Source of the DNA: Brevundimonas intermedia
GTDB lineage: Bacteria > Pseudomonadota > Alphaproteobacteria > Caulobacterales > Caulobacteraceae
Assembly: GCF_027922165.1 (NCBI RefSeq)
Contig: NZ_BSFD01000009.1
Span: forward strand, 1-64,000
DNA: 64,000 nt
Direction: 5' to 3'
The notes below the pieces were generated by a model, which searched no databases, was not told the origin of the DNA, and was given only the letters and a program-made list of their open reading frames with translations. Positions 58,886 through 64,000 of the stretch are shown here, one piece after another. The translations under genes and the position numbers were made by a program. Position 1 is the first letter of the stretch, and each line of letters starts with the position of its first letter.

Positions 58886-59536
58886 ATGACCGAGACATCC
58901 GCCCCCGAGACCAAGAACCGCCAGTGGATCCGCCAGCTGGTGGATTTCGGCGCCCTGGCCGCCTTCATGATCAGCTATTTCGTGACGCGGGACATGATCC
59001 TGGCGACCTGGGTGCTGGTGGGGGCCTCGGCCCTGGCGCTGGGGGCCGGCTATGCGGTCGAGCGGCGGTTCGCGCCCCTGCCGCTGATCACCGGCCTGTT
59101 CGCCCTGGTGTTCGGCCTGCTGACCGTCTTCACCCACGACGACCTGTATGTGAAGCTGAAGCTGACGGTGCAGAACGGCCTGCTGGCGGTGGTGCTGCTG
59201 GGCTCGATCCCGCTGAAGAAATATCCGTTCAAGGCCCTGCTGGGCTCGGCCATCAAGGTCAATGACGCCGCCTGGCGGACCCTGACCCTGCGCTACGGCC
59301 TGTATTTCCTGGCCGTGGCCGTGCTGAACGAGGTGTTCCGCAGCCCCGCCGCCGTGACCGCCATCTGGCACGCCCTGGGCCGCGACACGCCCAATCCGAA
59401 CGACGTCTGGACCGGTTTCCGCGGGGTTCTGTGGATCGCCGCCTCGGTCTTCGGCCTGTCGCAGGTGCCGCTGATCATGCGCAACATGACCAAGGACGAA
59501 GAGCCCGGCCCGGTCTCGCCCGACACTGGACTGTGA
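58886..59536 (+). CDS. Septation protein A / IspZ (YciB family)
   Basis: A 216-residue inner-membrane protein with five or six hydrophobic segments. The family traits are FFVTRDMILATWVLV near the N-terminus, HDDLYVKLKLTVQNGL, FKALLGSAIKVNDAAWRTL and NEVFRSPAAVTAIW. In Shigella the homologue affects septation. Placement directly after ftsY is common in alphaproteobacteria. Confidence 0.9.
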   Translation: MTETSAPETKNRQWIRQLVDFGALAAFMISYFVTRDMILATWVLVGASALALGAGYAVERRFAPLPLITGLFALVFGLLTVFTHDDLYVKLKLTVQNGLLAVVLLGSIPLKKYPFKALLGSAIKVNDAAWRTLTLRYGLYFLAVAVLNEVFRSPAAVTAIWHALGRDTPNPNDVWTGFRGVLWIAASVFGLSQVPLIMRNMTKDEEPGPVSPDTGL

Positions 59537-59562
59537 TGGAAGCGCGGTAGCGCACAGACAAA

Positions 59563-59580
59563 ATGTCGCGTAACCGACAT
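59563..59580. promoter_or_regulatory. Inverted repeat upstream of the MarR gene
   Basis: ATGTCG-cgtaac-CGACAT is a perfect 6-base inverted repeat with a 6-base spacer, 70 bases before the MarR start. MarR proteins usually bind palindromes of 16-20 bases in their own promoters, so this is a candidate autoregulatory operator. Confidence 0.42.
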
Positions 59581-59650
59581 ACTTCTCGCGTCAAATCGTA
59601 AAGCGCCGCTGGTACGCGTGCGGACGAAAGACAATCGGGGGACGGTCGAT

Positions 59651-60265
59651 ATGGTCAAGTCGGGCAAGGCGTTGCGCAAGGTCGGGCCTCTGGCCACCTC
59701 GCCCAGCCATCTGATGCACCGCGCGCTGCAACTGGCGCTGGACATCTATTCCGAGGAAACGGGCGCCGACGGCCTGACCCAGCGCCAGTTCGCGGTTCTC
59801 GAGGCCGCCTCGCTGAAGGCCGGCCTGACCCAGACGGAACTGGTGCGGATGACCGGCATCGACCGTTCCACCCTGGCCGATCTGGTCACCCGCATGACCG
59901 CCAAGGGCCTGCTGGAGCGCGAACGCTCGACCCTGGACGCCCGCGCCAAGGCGGTTCGTCTGTCCACGGAGGGCGCCGCCCGTCTGGAGGCCGCCCGGCC
60001 GCTGGTCGAGGCCGCCGACAAGCGGATCATGGCCCTGCTGCCCAAGGGCCAACGCGAGGTCTTCCTGAGCCAGCTGGCCGAACTGGCCGCCGCCGCCGAC
60101 GCCGCCCCCGACGCCGCCAAGGCCGAGGCCAAGGCCGCCAAGAAGGCCGCGAAACTGGCCGAGAAGGAAGCCAAGAAGGCCGAAAAGGCCGCGAAGAAGG
60201 CGGTCCGCCCGGCCAAGGCCGCCAAGGCCAAGAAGCCCAAGCTGAAGGTGGTCGAGGTCGCCTGA
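59651..60265 (+). CDS. MarR-family regulator with lysine/alanine-rich H1-like tail
   Basis: A 204-residue protein from the ATG at 59651, which follows a GGGGGA site; a GTG at 59618 would add 11 codons. Residues about 20-140 are a MarR winged helix domain (LTQRQFAVLEAASLKAGLTQ, LVRMTGIDRSTLADLVTRM). The last 55 residues repeat KAAKKAAK-type units (AEAKAAKKAAKLAEKEAKKA) like the tail of histone H1 and of bacterial HU/Hc-type proteins, which should bind DNA non-specifically. MarR proteins with this tail are found in some alphaproteobacteria. Confidence 0.88.
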   Translation: MVKSGKALRKVGPLATSPSHLMHRALQLALDIYSEETGADGLTQRQFAVLEAASLKAGLTQTELVRMTGIDRSTLADLVTRMTAKGLLERERSTLDARAKAVRLSTEGAARLEAARPLVEAADKRIMALLPKGQREVFLSQLAELAAAADAAPDAAKAEAKAAKKAAKLAEKEAKKAEKAAKKAVRPAKAAKAKKPKLKVVEVA

Positions 60266-60662
60266 TCGGCGCCCGGCCGACGCCCTCGGACGCGTTGCGA
60301 GGATGACGGGGGTACGGCGCTCGCCGTGTGACGCCTGTGGGACGTCAAGAGCCCCTCCACCGCTTCGCGGTCCCCCTCCCCACGGTGTGGGGAGGAGACG
60401 GCGATGAACTAGGCCTAGGTTTCCGCTCGCAATTCTCAAACCGTCATCCCAGGGCTTGTCCCTGGGATCCATACGCCCGGTGTTCGAAGGGGGTGCGCCC
60501 TGCGGACACACCGGGCGTATGGATCCTCGCCACAAGGGCGAGGATGACGAGGCGGGGGCGGATTTCTCCCTCAGCGGCGCTGGGGTCCGCACCCCGTTTC
60601 AAACCGCAAGATAGGGCGAGCGCGCGACGGGGGCGGGCGCCAATCTGGGCCCATCACGACGG
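60266..60662. repeat. 397-base intergenic region with dispersed repeats
   Basis: No gene is seen. At 60349-60402 there is the GAGCCCCTCCACCGCTTCG ... GGGGAGGAGAC unit that recurs at 62214-62266 and 62969-63023. At 60441-60550 lies a second type B element with outer arms CCGTCATCCCAGGG and GAGGATGACGA and inner arms ATCCATACGCCCGGTG and CACCGGGCGTATGGAT, as at 47103-47229. The promoter of the AraC gene must be in the last 100 bases, but is not obvious. Confidence 0.75.
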
Positions 60663-61553
60663 ATGAGGACGATGACGACGGCGCTGGACCACTATCATGC
60701 CCGGATGCTGAGGGTGCTGGATCATATCGACCGGCATCTGGACGGCGATCTGGACCTGGAGACGGTCAGCGGCGTCGCGGCCTTTTCCAAATTCCATTTC
60801 CACCGGCAATTCAAGGCGACCTTCGGGCTGTCCCTGCACCGCTATGTCCAGCTGGCGCGGATGCGACAGGCCTCCAAGCGGCTGGCGGACGAACAGGGGG
60901 CCAGCGTGACCGACATCGCCCTGGACGCCGGTTACGAGACGCCCGACGCCTTCGCCCGCGCCTTTCGCCAGAGGTTTCGGCAGTCGCCGTCCGATTTCCG
61001 GAAATCGCCCGACTGGGCGCCGTGGCTTCAGGCCTTCGGGCCGCTCAACTCAGCCAGGAGCAGGCTCATGCCCACGACCTTCACCCCCGATCAGGTGACG
61101 ATCCGCGAGACGCCCCCGATCCGCGCAGCGATCTTCGAACATCGGGGCGATCCCGCGACCATCGACGCCACGGTCCAGCGGTTCATCGCCTGGCGCAAGG
61201 CCGCCGGCCTGTCGCCCCAGACCCATCCGACCTTCAACATCTGGCATTCGGAACGGCGCCCCGCCGACCCGGCTGATTATCGGATGGACCTGTGCGTCGG
61301 CCTGAACCCCGGTCAGCGGGTGGAGGCTGAGGACCCGTCGGTCAAGGCGGGCGAAATCCCCGGCGGGCGGTGCGCCGTGCTGCGCGTCACCGGCGACACC
61401 CATAATCTGGAGCCCGCCGCCCTGTATCTGTACCGCGAGTGGCTGCCGGCCAGCGGGGAGGAGATGCGGGACTTTCCGATCTATTGCCAGCGGCTGTTCG
61501 TGGGGGAGCCGGAGATGGGGGCGGCGGCGGAGTTGTTCTTGCCGCTGAGGTGA
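60663..61553 (+). CDS. AraC-family regulator with GyrI-like effector domain
   Basis: A 296-residue protein. The N-terminal AraC double helix-turn-helix covers 1-115 (VAAFSKFHFHRQFKATFGLS, then ALDAGYETPDAFARAFRQRF). A GyrI-like/SOUL-type small-molecule domain follows from about 135 (VTIRETPPIRAAIFEHRGDP, ending YCQRLFVGEPEMGAAAELFL). Rob and related proteins have this order and respond to hydrophobic drugs or fatty acids. The target gene is unknown. Confidence 0.9.
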   Translation: MRTMTTALDHYHARMLRVLDHIDRHLDGDLDLETVSGVAAFSKFHFHRQFKATFGLSLHRYVQLARMRQASKRLADEQGASVTDIALDAGYETPDAFARAFRQRFRQSPSDFRKSPDWAPWLQAFGPLNSARSRLMPTTFTPDQVTIRETPPIRAAIFEHRGDPATIDATVQRFIAWRKAAGLSPQTHPTFNIWHSERRPADPADYRMDLCVGLNPGQRVEAEDPSVKAGEIPGGRCAVLRVTGDTHNLEPAALYLYREWLPASGEEMRDFPIYCQRLFVGEPEMGAAAELFLPLR

Positions 61554-61654
61554 GGGGAGAGGCCGGGGTTCGGGGCTGGCGGCAGTTTCACAAATCGAAC
61601 CGCTGCGGACCTTCCTCGCTCCCCATTCTCACGTCATTACGATAACGTCAGCCC

Positions 61655-61981
61655 ATGAAATGGCTTGATGAGCAGCGAGCATATTTGAAGAAGGTCGGCC
61701 CAGCTCGTTACTGGACGATGATCGTCGGCACGGTGCTGTTTGTGTCGATTTGGAGCTTCTCCGAAGTTTGGGTCTCGGGCCAAATTGGCTGGCCAGAAGC
61801 ATACGGTGTCCATTGCCATCGCAAATGCCTGCTGCCGTGGATGTGGAATAGTCCGAAGCTGCTGCTCGACGGGAGCGTGCCCGCTATAGCGATGTTCGCA
61901 CTTCTTTGGTTGCCATTGCCTGCCTTTCTGTGGGGCATCAGTAAACTGGCGCGCAATCCCAAGTCTCGGAAGCGGATGTGA
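61655..61981 (+). CDS. Small hypothetical membrane protein
   Basis: A 108-residue protein with two hydrophobic segments (about 20-40, MIVGTVLFVSIWSFSEVWV, and 75-97, VPAIAMFALLWLPLPAFLWG) and basic ends (LARNPKSRKRM). GC is moderate, lower than neighbours. Two cysteines and histidines lie between the segments (HCHRKC). No family is recognised. Confidence 0.6.
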   Translation: MKWLDEQRAYLKKVGPARYWTMIVGTVLFVSIWSFSEVWVSGQIGWPEAYGVHCHRKCLLPWMWNSPKLLLDGSVPAIAMFALLWLPLPAFLWGISKLARNPKSRKRM

Positions 61982-62090
61982 GCGAACTTGGCGACGGAAA
62001 CGCTGTTGTAGGACTGCCGCCGACCGCACCAACATCCCTTGGCGTCGCCTGCTTTTGGGCTGACGACGCATTGTTCGACAGAACCCCAAA

Positions 62091-62266
62091 CCGTCATCCT
62101 CGGGCTTGACCCGAGGATCGAGCGGTCCGCCGCTTGTGCGATCACCCTGACACAGCGCCCGATCGGCGCCCGGTCCTCGGGTCAAGCCCGAGGATGACGA
62201 AGCGGGGGGAGTTAAGAGCCCCTCCACCACGCTACGCGCGGTCCCCCTCCCCGCAAGCGGGGAGGA
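62091..62266. repeat. Long composite direct repeat, left copy
   Basis: The copy starts with CCGTCATCCTCGGGCTTGAC and its inverted arm TCAAGCCCGAGGATGACG, encloses a 60-base centre, and runs on into the GAGCCCCTCCACCACGCT unit. About 175 bases are near identical to 62844-63023 in the same orientation, with only scattered differences. Its 442-base surroundings (61982-62423) hold no gene. Confidence 0.9.
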
Positions 62267-62423
62267 TACTAGGGCGCGGCAGCGTCTGCTAGGTGATCAG
62301 GAGCCGATTTCGCAAACCGACCCATAGCTGAACTTTGGCGCGTCCGCTCTTGGGCTTTGGGGCCAATGTCCGCTTTCCGCGCTGGTGTCGATGTCGTGGT
62401 CCGACCCATTTCGGACATTCTAA

Positions 62424-62756
62424 TCACATCGCGAGGCTCTCGAAGTCAGGCATCTCTCCGAGCCTGACGACCGGAAGTGAGTTATCCGTTTTCGCTGCTT
62501 CCAGAACGGTGAGGTCAGCCTCAACCCAGTTGGAAAAACCGAGGTCGCGCCAAGAATATCCTTCCGTCTGCTCGCTGCTGAAAAGCCAAGCCACATAGGC
62601 TTGCGCGACAGTCTCGCCCCACTGGAGGGCTTCCGCAGGGGTGCTGCTGACGATCCAAAGGGCGACACTGTCCTCGTCGTCAAATCCACGCGCGGCGTTG
62701 TTCCTATACTGATTGGGCGTTTCGAAGCCGAAACGGAAGAGGTGCTTGTCGATCAT
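62424..62756 (-). CDS. Hypothetical protein between direct repeats
   Basis: About 110 residues from the ATG at 62756 (MIDKHLFRFGFETPNQYRNN); nine upstream codons are open but look unrelated. The FGFETP-x-Q-x-RNN ... DDEDS and ALQWGETVAQAYVAWLF features look like a small conserved family I have seen only as hypothetical. GC is lower than the neighbours. It lies within two 175-base direct repeats, so it could be gained or lost as a unit. Confidence 0.6.
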   Translation of the reverse strand: MIDKHLFRFGFETPNQYRNNAARGFDDEDSVALWIVSSTPAEALQWGETVAQAYVAWLFSSEQTEGYSWRDLGFSNWVEADLTVLEAAKTDNSLPVVRLGEMPDFESLAM

Positions 62757-62843
62757 GCTTTGACAGTATGCGATGACCATCACCGGTCAATGTCAGCTTT
62801 CCACCCCAAACAGCCCTTCGCAATGTCCGCCTTTGGACCCCAC

Positions 62844-63023
62844 CCCGTCATCCTCGGGCTTGACCCGAGGACCGAGCGGTCCGCCGCTTGTGCGATGATC
62901 CTGACGCAGCGCCCGATCGGCGTCCGGTCCTCGGGTCAAGCCCGAGGATGACGAAGCGGGGGGGCGTTGAGAGCCCCTCCACCACGCTGCGCGCGGTCCC
63001 CCTCCCCACTGTGTGGGGAGGAG
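62844..63023. repeat. Long composite direct repeat, right copy
   Basis: Second copy of the element at 62091-62266, with the same outer hairpin, centre and trailing GAGCCCCTCCACCACGCT unit; it ends 12 bases before the phasin stop codon (minus strand), so it may serve as the phasin transcript 3' end. Confidence 0.9.
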
Positions 63024-63034
63024 ACGGTTTCGCC

Positions 63035-63463
63035 CTACGACTTCCTCAACCGCTTCGCGTTGGCGACGGCGGTCTTGTGGATGGGGGTGAGGGCGTCGGT
63101 GTGGGCCTGGGTCAGTTCGGCGGTCAGGGTCTGGGCCTGGCCGGCGGCGCGGCTCCACCAGCCTAGGGCGTAGCGGAGCTGGGCCTGGGCGGCCTCGGCG
63201 GGGGTGTGGGCGCCGGCGATTTCGGTCGCGGCGTGGAGGGCGCGTGCGCCCTCGTCCAGGGCGTCGCGGCTCAGGCGTTCGCCGACTGCGCCGGCGCTGG
63301 CGGTCAGGGCGGCGGCGGAGGCGGCCATGGCCTCGGTCTTTTCCGAGCTCATCAGCGCCAGTTCGACCGGGTCCTGGCCCTTGGGGTCCGTCAGGCCCTG
63401 GGCCATCAGGGTGGTGCGGGCGGCGATGACCTCGGCCGAGGCGGACAGGAGTTCGGCGCCCAA
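63035..63463 (-). CDS. Phasin-like protein
   Basis: About 143 residues if started at the TTG at 63463 (the frame stays open upstream; an ATG at 63406 is the next choice). The sequence is alanine-rich and helical: LLSASAEVIAARTTLMAQGL, EKTEAMAASAAALTASAG, then LRYALGWWSRAAGQAQTLTA and HKTAVANAKRLRKS. This matches the phasin pattern of proteins that coat polyhydroxyalkanoate granules. No good ribosome site is seen, so the start is uncertain and may overlap the upstream creatininase gene. Confidence 0.68.
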   Translation of the reverse strand: MGAELLSASAEVIAARTTLMAQGLTDPKGQDPVELALMSSEKTEAMAASAAALTASAGAVGERLSRDALDEGARALHAATEIAGAHTPAEAAQAQLRYALGWWSRAAGQAQTLTAELTQAHTDALTPIHKTAVANAKRLRKS

Positions 63464-63504
63464 GACGGCCGGAGTCAGGACAGCCGGCGAGCGGGCTTTG
63501 CGGG

Positions 63505-64000
63505 TCAGGACGTCTCTCCGGGCCGGACTTCGGCGGCGAAGGCCGCGACGTCGGACAGCAGGGCGGGCACGGCCAGGTCGATGATCCGCCGGCCCTTTTC
63601 GGGGCTGGCCTGGGCGGGGTCGGAGCCGATGCGGCCGTCGGGGAAGCGGGCGCGATAGTCGAGGGCGTCGCGGATCGGGCCGCTGGGCGCGATCTTGGGG
63701 GCGTATTCCGCCGTCTTGATCCGGTCGGGATAGGCGGCCTGGGTCACGGCGATCTCGGACGGGGTGGCGTGCATGCCGTGGCCGGTGGGGAAGATTTCGT
63801 TGCACAGGCCCTGGACGCCCGGGAGGTCCCACCAGTTCTTGAGCTTCAGAACAAACGGGGGTTCGTCCTCGACGAAGCTCCACTCGGCGTAGATTTCCGA
63901 GAAGGTGGCCTCGATGGTGGCGACGTTTCCGCCGTGGCCGTTGAGGAAATAGATCCGCTCGAACCCGTGCCGGCTCAGCGACGAGACCCAGTCGGTGATG
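63505..64000 (-). CDS. Creatininase-family amidohydrolase (C-terminal part; N-terminus beyond the window)
   Basis: The visible 164 codons contain the family motifs FLNGHGGNVATIEATF and TGHGMHATPSEIAVT, both providing metal ligands. The product ends VRPGETS just before the phasin gene. Creatininase-family enzymes open cyclic amides or act in cofactor pathways (for example mycofactocin or F420-type systems); the substrate is unknown here. The gene runs off the right edge of the window on the minus strand. Confidence 0.88.
   Translation of the reverse strand, partial: ITDWVSSLSRHGFERIYFLNGHGGNVATIEATFSEIYAEWSFVEDEPPFVLKLKNWWDLPGVQGLCNEIFPTGHGMHATPSEIAVTQAAYPDRIKTAEYAPKIAPSGPIRDALDYRARFPDGRIGSDPAQASPEKGRRIIDLAVPALLSDVAAFAAEVRPGETS

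Noticed and set aside
63464..63883. Long N-terminal extension of the phasin gene
   Set aside because: This part is an out-of-frame reading of the creatininase gene, which has intact NGHGGN and GHGMHATPSE motifs in its own frame.

Overview
The window looks like a piece of an alphaproteobacterial chromosome from the Caulobacterales, most like Brevundimonas. Reasons: very high GC with strong G/C third positions in the housekeeping genes, a eukaryote-type NADP isocitrate dehydrogenase, an sdhCDAB operon, glmS and glmM back to back, a short FtsY followed by an IspZ/YciB protein, a phasin, a GSCFA protein, and dispersed palindromic repeats of the kind common in this order. The assignment rests on gene content and style, not on a database match.

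Bases 1-22,518 are a surface-polysaccharide locus with visibly lower and more uneven GC than the rest. It opens with the last 32 codons of a glucose-1-phosphate thymidylyltransferase. A long minus-strand gene string follows (12,628 down to 219). It makes GDP-D-glycero-D-manno-heptose (GmhA, HddA and a fused HddC-GmhB), CDP-glucose (RfbF) and products of several sugar epimerases, and carries an FAD oxidoreductase and a RgpF-family rhamnan synthesis protein. A divergent plus-strand string (12,850-18,944) encodes an SGNH-like protein, a GSCFA protein, a three-domain glycosyltransferase and a methyltransferase. A minus-strand operon (22,461 down to 18,952) encodes a capsule-type ABC exporter (KpsM, KpsE and KpsT-like) plus one unknown protein. 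The outer-membrane exporter and chain-initiating enzymes are not in the window.

Bases 22,580-34,816 are metabolic backbone: PutA with a divergent Lrp-type regulator, a GT4 glycosyltransferase, a phosphomannomutase/phosphoglucomutase, a small methyltransferase, a DUF6894 protein with two Crp/Fnr-type regulators, then GlmS and GlmM. Bases 35,079-51,847 hold a tandem pair of Tat-exported DUF885 proteins, a four-gene translationally coupled set (43-aa protein, DUF2945, DUF1176 lipoprotein, thioredoxin-reductase-like flavoprotein), icd followed by five 38-bp tandem repeats and a strong terminator, two tandem DUF2939 proteins, alaS, a pirin and sdhCDAB.

Bases 52,346-55,328 are a compact lower-GC island: a D12-class adenine methyltransferase convergent with a two-gene operon encoding a ParB-like protein and an unknown protein with a nuclease-like motif. 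This is my best candidate for an undescribed system, probably restriction-modification-like. Next come a ferredoxin, an apparently intact but isolated large terminase with an unusual N-terminal extension, then ftsY, a YciB/IspZ protein, a MarR regulator with a histone-H1-like tail, an AraC/GyrI regulator, two small unknown genes among palindromic repeats, a phasin and the C-terminal part of a creatininase-family protein.

I saw no rRNA, tRNA, CRISPR array, transposase or integrase.
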